Positions 30,014 through 38,947 of a stretch of DNA of 61,356 bases are shown piece after piece. How positions within the stretch are numbered: position 1 is the first letter of the stretch; every line of letters starts with the position of its first letter. The notes under the pieces were generated by a model, which was given only the letters and a program-made list of their open reading frames with translations, made no database searches and was not told the origin of the DNA. Both the position numbers and the translations under genes were made by a program. The stretch is taken from assembly GCA_016712885.1 (NCBI GenBank), contig JADJQF010000012.1, forward strand, positions 1 to 61,356. The letters run 5' to 3'. Source of the stretch: Candidatus Flexicrinis proximus (lineage in GTDB: Bacteria; Chloroflexota; Anaerolineae; Aggregatilineales; Phototrophicaceae).

Positions 30014-30796
30014 TCAGCAGCAGCACTCTGCCCGCGAAAACGACATCATTGGCATCGAACCACCGCCGAGCGCGCCGAGCGTTACCCCCGCGTTGAACAG
30101 TGCGAATCCGCACCATCCAACACGTGTCGCGCCGTGGCGGTGCTCGCCGGAAAACCGCGGCAGGATCCAGTAGCCCATGCCCAGCACGAACTGCATCGTC
30201 CATCCAAAGATCATCAGTTCGATGTGCGGGTCGAGCAGTTTCCAGGTCCACGCGTAAATCGGGATGCCCTTGTGGTGCAGGACTTGAGAGCCGAACAGGA
30301 ACCCGGCCGCCATGTGGATCAGTGCAGCCCGCACCAGCCACACGCTCAGTTTCGGCATGTTATCGCTCCTGATCCGGCCCCACGTATTCAGCACGAACCC
30401 CCAGCCCGCCAGCAGCAGCAGTGTCGCCGCCGTCGCCAGTGTCCAACCAAGTTTCGCGTCGGGATACAGCACGACCGCCGGTTCGCCGACTGCCCGCAGG
30501 ACCAGTCCGGCGTTCAGCAGGATCAGCACCGCCCAGCCCATCCGCTCGCTTCCGCGCGGATTTTCTTTCGACCGTTTTGGGAACATCCAGTACCCCACGC
30601 CCATGATCAGCTGGGTCACCCACCCGATGAACAGGAAATGCAGGCACACAGGCCGCAGCAGGTGCAGGCTCGTGGACCATCCCATCACCGGCTGCATCGC
30701 GAGTGCCGACCCCATCGCCAGTCCGGCGACCAGATACAGCATCCCAATCTTGATGAACCACCGTGATAGCCGCGGCATTTCCCATCCCAGCTTCAT
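30014..30796 (-). CDS. Membrane protein with two homologous halves, possible heme/NO-related
   Basis: The 260-residue protein has about eight helices and an intact frame (MKLGWEMPRLSRWFIKIGML). Two matching segments, HFLFIGWVTQLIMGVGYWMF (first half) and HIELMIFGWTMQFVLGMGYW (second half), are each followed by an LP/FP and a basic loop. They indicate an internal duplication of a four-helix unit. Conserved His precede both (CLHF, DPHIEL). The appearance recalls subunit I-like membrane proteins associated with cytochrome oxidases and NnrS. The C-terminal FSRAECCC is odd. It heads a minus-strand cluster with the DUF2249, cupin and second membrane genes. Confidence 0.65.
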   Translation of the reverse strand: MKLGWEMPRLSRWFIKIGMLYLVAGLAMGSALAMQPVMGWSTSLHLLRPVCLHFLFIGWVTQLIMGVGYWMFPKRSKENPRGSERMGWAVLILLNAGLVLRAVGEPAVVLYPDAKLGWTLATAATLLLLAGWGFVLNTWGRIRSDNMPKLSVWLVRAALIHMAAGFLFGSQVLHHKGIPIYAWTWKLLDPHIELMIFGWTMQFVLGMGYWILPRFSGEHRHGATRVGWCGFALFNAGVTLGALGGGSMPMMSFSRAECCC

Positions 30797-30925
30797 CGCA
30801 GCGCCCTCCTTTTATGGGACGCTGCGGTGTCAAACCCTGAATCACAGGATAGGTTGTTTTGTTCGGCCCGTATTTAATCTATCTTCAATCCGCCAAGCCC
30901 TATCGGTCTGCGGCGGCGCTCCGGC

Positions 30926-31915
30926 CTACTGTGCTGCCGACGCGTAAAGCTGGTCGATCACCCGCATATTCTCCACGCCGTCCTGCGGCTTCCATCGCGG
31001 CGCCCGCCCGTCAATCAACGCCTGCGCGAAGTCATCCGCCATCAGCGTATACGAGTTCGCCGGCGCCACCCGGATTTCGCGCGTCGTCTCCGCGCCGGCG
31101 GCGTTCGTCTCCGTCACCCGCACGGTCGACGGATGATCGGGCGGGACCACAAACCCTTCTTCAACGAGGATCTTCCCGGTCGTTCCGCGCAGTTGATACG
31201 TATGCGTGAAATTCGCCCGCAGCGAGCAGTCGAAGTGGGCAAGCACCCCGCTCTCGAACGCCATCACCCCCGTCAGCACCTCGTCCACGCCGGAAACAAC
31301 CCCGGTGCGCTGCATCGCCTTAACCGAAATCGGCTCCGCGCCGGCCATCAGCCGTGTCACGTTGACACAGTAGCACCCCACGTCCATCAGCGCGCCGCCA
31401 GCCAGCGCCTTACTCAGCCGGATATTGTCTTCCTCACGGATTCTGAAGCTGAACGCGGCATTCACCATAACCAGTTCGCCGATCGCCCCATCGTCCAGCA
31501 GCTGCTTGACCAGACCCGTCTGCGGGTGGAAGCGGTACATGAACGCCTCGGCGAACGGCACGCCGCGCGCCGCGAACGCGTCTACCATCGTCTGCGCCTC
31601 GGCCGCATCGCTGGCCAGCGGTTTCTCGCACAGCGTCGGTTTACCGGCTTCCGCGCATTTGATGCTCCATTCGGCGTGCATGCTGTTCGGCAGCGGGTTA
31701 TATATCGCGTCGATGTCCGGGTCGGCCAACAGCGCTTCGTAACTGCCATACGCCTTCGGGATCTTGAGTTCGTTGGCGTATTCGCGTGCAGCCTCCACGT
31801 TCCGGCTCGCCACCGCCGCCACCACGCCGTGTTTGCACAGCTGCATCGCCGGGACGACGCGCTTCCGTCCAATGTTCGCCGTACTCAGGATTCCCCAGCG
31901 GATTTTGTCGGTCAT
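30926..31915 (-). CDS. Gfo/Idh/MocA-family NAD(P)-dependent oxidoreductase
   Basis: The Rossmann-fold dehydrogenase starts MTDKIRWGILSTANIGRKRV at 31915 after AGAAGGGGGAT. The family motif EKP is in KPTLCEKPLASDAAEAQTM, the catalytic-region His/Tyr in EAFMYRFHPQTGLVKQLL, and GGALMDVGCYCVNVTRLMAG follows. At 329 residues it is full length. Members act on sugars, inositols or trans-dihydrodiols. The STANIG and MYRFHPQ pattern matches the dihydrodiol/glucose-fructose oxidoreductase branch, but the substrate cannot be told from sequence alone. Confidence 0.92.
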   Translation of the reverse strand: MTDKIRWGILSTANIGRKRVVPAMQLCKHGVVAAVASRNVEAAREYANELKIPKAYGSYEALLADPDIDAIYNPLPNSMHAEWSIKCAEAGKPTLCEKPLASDAAEAQTMVDAFAARGVPFAEAFMYRFHPQTGLVKQLLDDGAIGELVMVNAAFSFRIREEDNIRLSKALAGGALMDVGCYCVNVTRLMAGAEPISVKAMQRTGVVSGVDEVLTGVMAFESGVLAHFDCSLRANFTHTYQLRGTTGKILVEEGFVVPPDHPSTVRVTETNAAGAETTREIRVAPANSYTLMADDFAQALIDGRAPRWKPQDGVENMRVIDQLYASAAQ

Positions 31916-32027
31916 GCGCGTATCCCCCTTCTGCACTCGGCTCAGGCCGCCCATTTTAACCCGCGTTCAGCAATCCGGCATCCGCAGTGCGCCCCATAAC
32001 CTAACAAGAATCTAACAACTGACCTGA

Positions 32028-32057
32028 TTGACAGATTTAGAACTTCTGTTCTATACT
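32028..32057 (+). promoter_or_regulatory. Near-consensus sigma-70-type promoter for the MoaD-like/propeller operon
   Basis: TTGACA at 32028-32033 and TATACT at 32052-32057 are separated by 18 bp. The MoaD-like ATG follows 28 bp downstream of the -10 box, with GGAG as ribosome binding site. Confidence 0.75.
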
Positions 32058-32085
32058 GGAAAGCTGGCTATCATGGAGCGACTCC

Positions 32086-32361
32086 ATGCCACACGTTCGT
32101 TTTACCAGTCATCTTCAAAAATTCTTTCCCGAACTCCAGCAGGGTGTCCGCGTCGAAGGCGCCACCGCCGCGGAGATTGTCTCCGCGCTGGATCGCCGCT
32201 ATCCCGGTCTCGCCACCTATGTCGTCGATGAGCGCGGCGCGCTCCGCAAGCACGTCAATATCTTTGTCGATCAGGAAATGGTCTCCGACCGCCAGCACCT
32301 TCAGGATGCAGTCGGCCAGGATCAGGTCGTTTTTATCATGCAGGCACTTTCAGGGGGATGA
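32086..32361 (+). CDS. MoaD/ThiS-family ubiquitin-like protein
   Basis: The 91-residue beta-grasp protein starts MPHVRFTSHLQKFFPELQQG. It ends in the diglycine tail (MQALSGG) that is adenylated and thiocarboxylated in MoaD/ThiS proteins. The LDRRYPGLATYVVDERGALR and VFIMQALSGG segments are typical. The stop overlaps the start of the next gene (ATGA). No moaE, moeB or thiF lies nearby, so it is probably a stand-alone small modifier or sulfur carrier rather than part of a molybdopterin operon. Confidence 0.9.
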   Translation: MPHVRFTSHLQKFFPELQQGVRVEGATAAEIVSALDRRYPGLATYVVDERGALRKHVNIFVDQEMVSDRQHLQDAVGQDQVVFIMQALSGG

Positions 32362-33472
32362 ACATGACTGAAATGATGATTCTGGGGACCCGCAAGGGGT
32401 TGCTCCAATTCGAGGACCACGGCGGCGAATGGCGCTTCTGCCGCGAATCCTTCAAAGCCCAGCCCGTCTCTCATGCCATGCGTGATCCGCGCACTGGCAT
32501 CCTCTGGGCCGCCATCGACCACGGCCACTGGGGCTGCAAACTCCACAAATCGGCCGATAACGGCGCGACCTGGACCGAAATCCCCGCCCCGGTTTATCCC
32601 GCAGACGCGGCCATCAATACCGCGTTTCCTGGCGAAGAAGCCAAGCTGAAGCCCGCGACCCTCAGCTACATCTGGCTCATCGCGCCGGGGGGTGCCGATC
32701 AGCCCCAGCGGCTGTATCTTGGCACCGAACCTGGCGGCCTCTTTCAGAGCGACGACGGCGGCGAAACCTTCACCTTCGTCGATGCCCTCTGGAACCGTCC
32801 CGAACGCACCTCCTGGTGGTTCGGCGGCGGCCGCGACCATCCCGGCCTGTGTTCCTTGTGTGTCGATCCGCGCGACAGCCGCCATGTTGTGATTGGCATC
32901 AGCGTCGGCGGTGTCTATGAAACCCGCGACGACGGCGCCTCATGGCAGCCCCTCAACAAGGGACTGTATGCCAATTACCTGCCCGACCCGCACAGTGAAT
33001 TCGGCCATGACCCCCACTACATGCTCATGTCCCCGCCAACCCTGACGTGCTCTGGATGCAGAACCACTGCGGCGTGTTTCATAGCACAGACTCCGGCCAA
33101 TTGTGGCACGATGTCTCTCAGGAAGGCGGTCCCGTCTACTTCGGGTTTCCGATCGCTGCCGATGAAACCGATCCCGATACCGCCTGGGTCATCCCGGCCA
33201 TCGACGCCGAATTCCGTACCGCTATTGGTCAGGCTCTCTGCGTCTGCCGCACCCAGGATGGCGGCAAGACCTGGACGGCGCTGCGCGACGGCCTCCCGCA
33301 GGCGCTAACCTACGATGTCGTTCTGCGCCACGCGCTCGACCTCAAGGGCGATCGCCTCGCCTTCGGCACCACCACCGGCAACCTCTATCTCTCCGATGAT
33401 CGCGGCGACTCGTGGCGATCGCTCGGCAGCAACCTCCCGCCCATCTATTCCGTTCGTTTTGCGTCCGTCTAG
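32358..33472 (+). CDS. BNR/sialidase-like beta-propeller protein coupled to the MoaD-like gene, one frameshift
   Basis: A soluble protein of about 370 residues begins MNMTEMMILGTRKGLLQFED. It contains repeated BNR (Asp-box) motifs: KSADNGATWTEIP, QSDDGGETFTFVD, ETRDDGASWQPLN, HSTDSGQLWHDVS, RTQDGGKTWTALR and LSDDRGDSWRSLG. These fit a six- or seven-bladed propeller. No signal peptide is visible. One missing base near 33031 (…HYMLMSP then ANPDVLWMQNHCGVFHS) breaks the frame. BNR repeats alone do not imply sialidase activity; the catalytic Arg triad and Tyr were not identified. The overlap with the MoaD-like gene suggests one conserved functional unit. Confidence 0.85.
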
Positions 33473-33489
33473 GGCGTGGGTTGTGCTTG

Positions 33490-33556
33490 TTTTTAGAGGC
33501 GGCGCCTCCATGCCCCCTCACGTGCGAATTGATCAGGCGTGCCCGATCAATTCGCC
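33490..33556. repeat. Partial two-hairpin element (copy D) and an 11 bp hairpin
   Basis: GAGGC GGC GCCTC at 33490-33502 matches the stem 2/GGC-loop half of the dispersed element in reverse orientation, and a stem 1 is not evident. A separate perfect hairpin GCGAATTGATC / GATCAATTCGC follows, ending near 33556. Both lie between the propeller gene and a convergent small gene. Confidence 0.55.
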
Positions 33557-33562
33557 GTAGGA

Positions 33563-33612
33563 GATGTAGGAGTGCAAACTCATGCCGGGGTTTTGGGTGG
33601 AGCCCCAACTGA
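33563..33612 (-). repeat. Second dispersed repeat family, copy 1
   Basis: The reverse complement of this stretch matches 59226-59273 closely over about 48 nt, including AAACCCCGGCA and GAGTTTGCACTCCTACA. It contains a GGAGT/ACTC short hairpin with loop TTGC. It is intergenic in both places. Confidence 0.7.
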
Positions 33613-33616
33613 AGCT

Positions 33617-33964
33617 CTAGCTGAAATCGGTGTACGTCGCTGGCCCGCGGTAAGCAACCATGCCGATCCAACCGCTGCGCCCGTGCAGCGGCAGTCCTTC
33701 CGAAATCACTTGTCCGTCGACCAGAATGTCGTAGGTGTCCGTATCGATCTTGAGCGCCAGCGTACGTGCGCTGGCGGCCGTGGGGGGCAGTGGGGCTCCG
33801 CCTTCGCAGACGAAGCGTTCGCCTTCATCCAGGTAGCCCCACAACACTTCTTGACCGTTGCGGTGCAGCCGCACCAGTTGTCCGCTTGCGCGCTGATCCC
33901 CGCCCGTTGTCCGGACGATCAGCGCCCCATCTCGTTCCAGGAAATCTTGTACTGTCGGCATCAT
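33617..33964 (-). CDS. Hypothetical soluble protein of about 115 residues
   Basis: The frame starts MMPTVQDFLERDGALIVRTT at 33964 after a weak GAGCG site. It is intact and ends RGPATYTDFS. Segments such as GQEVLWGYLDEGERFVCEGG and LKIDTDTYDILVDGQVISEG suggest a small all-beta fold. I do not recognise the family. No signal peptide or membrane segment is visible. Codon use and GC content match the neighbours. Confidence 0.6.
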   Translation of the reverse strand: MMPTVQDFLERDGALIVRTTGGDQRASGQLVRLHRNGQEVLWGYLDEGERFVCEGGAPLPPTAASARTLALKIDTDTYDILVDGQVISEGLPLHGRSGWIGMVAYRGPATYTDFS

Positions 33965-34306
33965 GATAATCGCTCCTGCGCTCTGGATTTCGGGATCTGA
34001 GGCTGTCGCAGCCGTATGCTCGCTTCGTTTCCGATTGCCGGGGTGCCGCCGCATAAGTCGGCGCAATCACCCGGAGTTCTGTATGGAAAGGCTGCGAGGC
34101 GTGTTTCGGCCGGTCTTTCACCGCGGACCGGTCGATTTCTTCGGCGGGCGATGAGCCTCTCGAAATCCGTGATGACATCTTGCGAGGTTGAACATCAGTG
34201 CGCTGATGCGTGGAAAGGTTGAAGAAACTCAGTGATGAGTCACCAATATTTCACCCTGCACATCACAGTGTAATGTCGAATTACGCGCCGATGAATCAAG
34301 GTTTTT
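33965..34306. other. Non-coding stretch
   Basis: This 342 bp gap separates the small hypothetical gene from the 3' end of the PhoR-like kinase gene. I see no convincing frame, RNA gene or repeat in it. Its GC content is slightly lower near 34200-34300 (TCACCAATATTTCACC), which may hold the promoter of the hypothetical gene or nothing. Confidence 0.5.
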
Positions 34307-35782
34307 TCAGGTTTTGGGCAGCGTGAAATGCACCGTCGTTCCGATGCCTTCTGTGCTATCCAGCCATAGCCGTCCGCCGTGCGCCTCGACCAGCGCCGAC
34401 GCGATTGCCAGTCCGAGGCCGCTCCCCCCTTGCGAGCGCGACCGCGCCTTGTCCGTCCGGTAAAAGCGCTGGCCGATTCGTGGCAGTTCCGCGGCAGCAA
34501 TCCCGATCCCTTCGTCCTTCACGCTCACCTGTACGAAGTTCTTATCGGTGCCCGTCGCCCTGATCATGATCGCTCCACCCGGCCGCGAGTACGTCACCGC
34601 GTTGTCCAGCACGTTGATCATCACCTGCGCGATCCGGTCAGTGTCGATTGCCGCCGTCAGATCGGCGTCGACCTCCGCCTGGATCGCCGTCTCCGTCCGC
34701 GCCTTCCATGGCCTCACCTGCGCCTGGATGAACTCGGCCAGTCCCACCTTTGCCGGACGCAGGTTCAACACGCGGGAATCCGCGCGGGAAAGCAGCAGCA
34801 GATCATTCACCAGCCCGATCAGCCGGTCGGCTTCGTTCTCGACTGTTTCCAGAAACGCGTCGCGCACGTCAAGGTCGTCCGCGGCGCCGTTGCGCAGGGT
34901 CTCGGTCATCGTCTTCACTGATGTCAGCGGGGTACGCAGTTCGTGCGATACATTGGCGACAAAGTCGATCTGGATTTGCCGCGCAGCCCTTAGCGAGTCG
35001 GTCATTTCGTTGAATGCCGCGCTCAGACGTCCCAGTTCGTCGCGCCGGTTAAGCACCACCTTCTGATCGAGATTCCCCTCGGCCACTGCCTCCACCGCGG
35101 TCGTCAGCCGGAGCAGAGGGTTGACGATCACCTGCGAAAGGATTGACCCCGCCACCGCCGAAAGCAGCAGTCCGATTCCGGTCGCCAGCCCCCAGCGCCC
35201 GCGCAGGTCTTGCAGCACCGCGACCACATCGCTCAGCGGCTGGCTCAGGTACACCACGGCCACCGCCTCGCCGTCCGCCGAGACCGGCAGCGCGACCAGC
35301 ATCGTGCCGTCAATCGTGGTGCTGGCGGAACTTCCGCCCAGTGCCGTCTTGACAGGCTCTATCCCGCTCAAATCCTGTCCGGTCAGTTCGTCCAGCGAAT
35401 CCACCAGGACGATCCCGGCCTGATCGAGGATATGGATCCGCGTGGTAAGTTGAGCGCCAAGCTGGACGCCGCTTTCGCCCAGCGCGTCCTGATCCGACGC
35501 CGTTGCGGTCGTCCGCGACGACTGCAGGTAGATATTGCTGGTCGTCTGCTGCTGGATCGTATTGGTCAGCGGCGTCTGTACATCTATGACTGGCCCGTCG
35601 GCAATCGCCCCCGGCACCAGTGACTGTGCCGTGATCCGCGCCTGCGCGAACAGGCTGTTCTCGGTCGCCTCCAGAAAGTATCGCTCGAAGAACGACAGCA
35701 GCAGCACGCCCGACAAACCCATCGCCAGCACGATCACAGTCAGATGGCTGAGGACAAGCCGGAACCGTAGTCTAGTCAGCAT
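34307..35782 (-). CDS. PhoR/WalK-type sensor histidine kinase
   Basis: The intact 491-residue kinase has TM1 (LVLSHLTVIVLAMGLSGVLL), an extracytoplasmic sensor region of about 150 residues and TM2 (WGLATGIGLLLSAVAGSILS). A HAMP domain follows (VNPLLRLTTAVEAVAEGNLD). The H-box VANVSHELRTPLTSVKTM carries His280. The N box is INVLDNAVTYSRPGG, G1 VKDEGIGIAAAEL and G2 GGSGLGLAIASALV. Its start codon overlaps the stop of the response regulator gene, so the pair is translationally coupled. The signal is unknown. Confidence 0.93.
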   Translation of the reverse strand: MLTRLRFRLVLSHLTVIVLAMGLSGVLLLSFFERYFLEATENSLFAQARITAQSLVPGAIADGPVIDVQTPLTNTIQQQTTSNIYLQSSRTTATASDQDALGESGVQLGAQLTTRIHILDQAGIVLVDSLDELTGQDLSGIEPVKTALGGSSASTTIDGTMLVALPVSADGEAVAVVYLSQPLSDVVAVLQDLRGRWGLATGIGLLLSAVAGSILSQVIVNPLLRLTTAVEAVAEGNLDQKVVLNRRDELGRLSAAFNEMTDSLRAARQIQIDFVANVSHELRTPLTSVKTMTETLRNGAADDLDVRDAFLETVENEADRLIGLVNDLLLLSRADSRVLNLRPAKVGLAEFIQAQVRPWKARTETAIQAEVDADLTAAIDTDRIAQVMINVLDNAVTYSRPGGAIMIRATGTDKNFVQVSVKDEGIGIAAAELPRIGQRFYRTDKARSRSQGGSGLGLAIASALVEAHGGRLWLDSTEGIGTTVHFTLPKT

Positions 35783-36453
35783 GTTCGATCTTGTATCCCA
35801 GTCCCCGAATCGTCACGATCATGTCCGCGTCCGTTGCGGCTTCGCGCAGCTTGTTCCGCACCCGTTTAATCACCGCGTCGACAACCCGCCCGTCCCCGAG
35901 ATACTCGTATCCCCAGACCGCCTCAATCAGCTGTTCGCGGCTCAGTGCCCGTCCGGCATGCCGCGCCAGCGCCAGCAGAACCGCGAATTCCAGCGAGGTC
36001 AGCTCCAGCACCACGTCCGCAACTTTTGCCGTATGGCTGGCCGTATCGATCACCAGCTCCCCGCTCCGTACAATCTCGGCCGGTTCGATTGGTTGAAACC
36101 GCCGCAGGACATTCCGGATCCTTGCCAGCAGTTCCCGGACGCTGAACGGCTTCGCCACATAATCGTCCGCGCCTAATTCCAGCCCGACCACGCGGTCGAT
36201 TTCGTCGTCTCGCGCCGTAAGCATAATAATCGGCACATCGCGCTCGCGCCGCAGCCGGCGGCACACTTCCAGTCCGTCTATTTTCGGCAGCATCAGGTCA
36301 AGGATGATCAGGTCAGGCAGGTGCCGTCGAGCCTGTGCCAGCGCTTCCCTCGCCGTCCCGCGCCACCAGCACCTCGTACCCCGACTGCTTCAGGTTATAC
36401 GAAAGGACTTGGATCATCGGCGGTTCGTCATCGACAACCAGGATTTTGGACAT
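35772..36453 (-). CDS. OmpR/PhoB-family response regulator, one frameshift
   Basis: The receiver starts MSKILVVDDEPPMIQVLSYN at 36453, with acceptor Asp in LPDLIILDLMLPKIDGLEV. The winged-helix output domain contains LTSLEFAVLLALARHAGRAL, then REQLIEAVWGYEYLGDGRVV and VRNKLREAATDADMIVTIRG. One missing or extra base near 36352, within the C-rich run after VARDGE, splits the frame. At 227 residues it is of normal family length. It forms an operon with the kinase gene. Confidence 0.92.
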
Positions 36454-36499
36454 TGGTCGCTTTCTGGTGCGCTTGCCTGCAGCCTCATAATCATACACC

Positions 36500-36532
36500 G
36501 GCAAAACACACAGGGCACGGCAGACCGTGCCC
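36500..36532 (-). terminator. Rho-independent terminator of the VIT-VWA gene
   Basis: GGGCACGG / CCGTGCCC (36513-36520 and 36525-36532, 4 nt loop) is followed on the minus strand by TGTGTGTTTTG. It sits 48 bp past the VIT-VWA stop and just before the response regulator start. Confidence 0.75.
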
Positions 36533-36579
36533 TTCTCGCTCAGGTAGCCTTCGCGGGCTGCCCGTTGCAAGTTTAGTTC

Positions 36580-38717
36580 CTACTCCAGGGTCGGATCCTG
36601 TACCCGGTATGTCTGGCCATTGTACGGGAAGATCATGTCTGTCCCGTTCTGCAGCAGCAGGCGCGCCGCCGGGTCGCTCGCCAGCGTGAAGTACTCCGCC
36701 GATCCGAAAACGATCACCACATCCACGCTGATATTCGCCTCAAGCCAGTCCGCTGTAATCCCGTTCTCAATCCCATCGCCGCCTGCCACCAGCTGCAGGT
36801 CGACGTACTGGCTCCCCACCTGGACCAGGTTGTTGCGCCCGGCATTGACGATATTCGCACCCTGTGCCCACGCGCTCTGATCTGAGTTCTGGTAAGCCAG
36901 GTTCTGCACCCGTGCCTGCACCGTGGTCGAGCCGCTCACCGAGTTGAGCGCGTCGAGGTCGGAGTACAGCCGCATATTCTCACCGGACGCCGCGCCGTCG
37001 GCCTGTGGAGCGATGACAAACGTTGTGTAAGGCGTCACAATGCCGTATTCCAGCCCCAGCCTGCGGATTTCGGCTTTCAGTTCCTCGGTTTCGCCTTCGA
37101 CGCGCACGATGTCCAGCAGATGCCCGATTCGCCGCGTCACCCACAGCCGCGAGACGAAGCTGTGGTCGCCGGTCTCGCGCAGGTCGAACTCGTAGACGTA
37201 TTCCTTGGCCTCCGCGCCGGCGTTGCCGCTCACCCGCACGGTCACATGGTCGCTCGATGCCAGGAACTGCCCCGCAATCAGCACGCTCGACCCCTGAAAT
37301 AGGTCGGGGATCGTCTGCGGATACAGGGCGGCGACTTCCATCCTCAAACGTCACGCGAACATTCGTCAGCGCTGGGTTGGCGATCCGGGCGTAAAACCCG
37401 GTCATCACTGTTTCGAGGTTCTCGCCGGGCTGCACATACGTGACCGCGCCGCCGTTGTCTGCCGCGATCCTGTCCAGCAGGTGGGTGTTCACATCGTAAC
37501 CCACGCCAAACGCATGGATTCGCACCGTGCCGTCATGGTTATGCCGCTCCACCAGATCCACGATCGACACGTCGTCTACGAGTCCCGCCGTCGGCAGGCC
37601 GTCCGTCAGGAAGACGATCAGCTTGGTGGCGCTGGAGCGGGCTTCGCTCCGTTCGATTAACTGCAGTCCGGTCTGGAGGCCCGCGCCGATGTCCGTCGCA
37701 TTCCGTGCCGTCAGCCCGTCCACAAAACTGAACGCCTCGCGTATCGAGTCGCTGGTGACCGGCATCAGATGTTCGCTGAATACATCGATCATGTCGTCGA
37801 AACCGACGATCGAAAACCGGTCGTTCGCGTTCAGCCGCCCCAGGATTTGGGTCAGTGCCGCGTGGGCCTGCAGGATCTTTTCGCCTTCCATGCTTCCCGA
37901 CCGGTCGATCACGAAGACAATATCCTTCGGAAGCGTCGTCTCGGTCGAAATCTGCGTATCCGGCGCGAACTGGAACATGAAGTGCGAGCCGCCCTCGCGT
38001 CCAGCCGTGAGCAGCGTGCCGCCAAACCCGTTTTCGGCCGACGTGAAGAATAGGTCGAAGTCTCGCGTCGGGTTCGTGAACTGCTGCGACCAGCTGGCAG
38101 TCACCTGTCCGGGGGTCGAATAATCGGTCACGACAGGATACTCCGGCGAATACACGCCGCTGATCCCATCGTTCAGCATCCGCACCGTGATCGACGCTGA
38201 TTCCCAGCGGAGCCGCGCTATACCGCTCGGTACTCATGATATAGCGGTAATGCAGCGCATTGTTGAGCAGTGCTAGCACCTCTTCATACTGAATCGTCAT
38301 CACCCGTGACCCGCCCGGAGCCAGGTCGATGTCGAGCGCCAGTGTCTCCCAGTCGATGTATTGCAGCAGCGACGGGTCGCGCCGGTCCGCGACCATCTGG
38401 TACAGGATGGCGTTTGTCGCCGCGCGGTCCTGCCGCACCGCCGCTTGCGCCGCGCCCTCCAGCGTCACCTGGAAATCAGACAGGATCATGTCCGGCGGTA
38501 CTGGAAACAGGTACTGTCCACTCACCGCGTACGGGAACGGGTTGTAAAACTCCTGCTCAACCTGGGTGGTCGCGTGTACGCCGTCAATCGTCACCTCGAC
38601 GTGGTGATAGCGCACGTTGAGGTAATCCTGCATGACATCCGTGGGCATAATCATCCCATCTGCAAATGCCACCGAAGTCAGTGCAAACAGGAACAGCAAA
38701 CATACGGTCTTGAACAT
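36580..38717 (-). CDS. Secreted VIT and von Willebrand factor A domain protein, frameshifted
   Basis: A protein of about 710 residues has signal peptide MFKTVCLLFLFALTSVAFAD. The VIT domain contains VRYHHVEVTIDGVHATTQVE and YLFPVPPDMILSDFQVTLEG. The VWA domain carries the MIDAS motif DIVFVIDRSGSMEGEKIL, the conserved Thr in GLTARNATDIGAGLQTG and LIVFLTDGLPTAG. The C-terminal part (VSGNAGAEAKEYVYEFDLRE, LGLEYGIVTPYTTFVI) is standard for VIT-VWA proteins of the inter-alpha-trypsin inhibitor type. Shifts lie near 38215 and 37340. ATG at 38717 follows AGAGGA. It is isolated by terminators on both sides. Role: surface or periplasmic metal-dependent adhesion, by family analogy. Confidence 0.88.
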
Positions 38718-38860
38718 GGTCGTATCCTCTTGTCCTCTACTCTGCCCCCTCACTCTACGCGCCCTGTGTGACAAATTAGCGACAAAAGCGCGGCATTTCA
38801 GCGATAAAGTGACGCCCCAACTGCCGGGGCGTTCGTACTCCGGCTCCATGTTCCCGCTAC

Positions 38861-38895
38861 AAAAACGCCGCCCAGGTCGCAAGAACCTGAGCGGC
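38861..38895 (-). terminator. Rho-independent terminator of the helicase gene
   Basis: An 11 bp near-perfect stem (38867-38877 with 38885-38895, 7 nt loop) is followed on the minus strand by GTTTTTGT. It lies about 50 bp past the helicase stop. Confidence 0.85.
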
Positions 38896-38947
38896 ATCGT
38901 GTTTCGAGACGTTTGCGCTCCGACGGAATAGGCGTCCTGCCGGACGC

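Noticed and set aside
32358..33472. Sialidase activity for the BNR-repeat protein
   Set aside because: Asp boxes are structural. No catalytic Arg triad or Tyr/Glu pair was recognised and no signal peptide is present.
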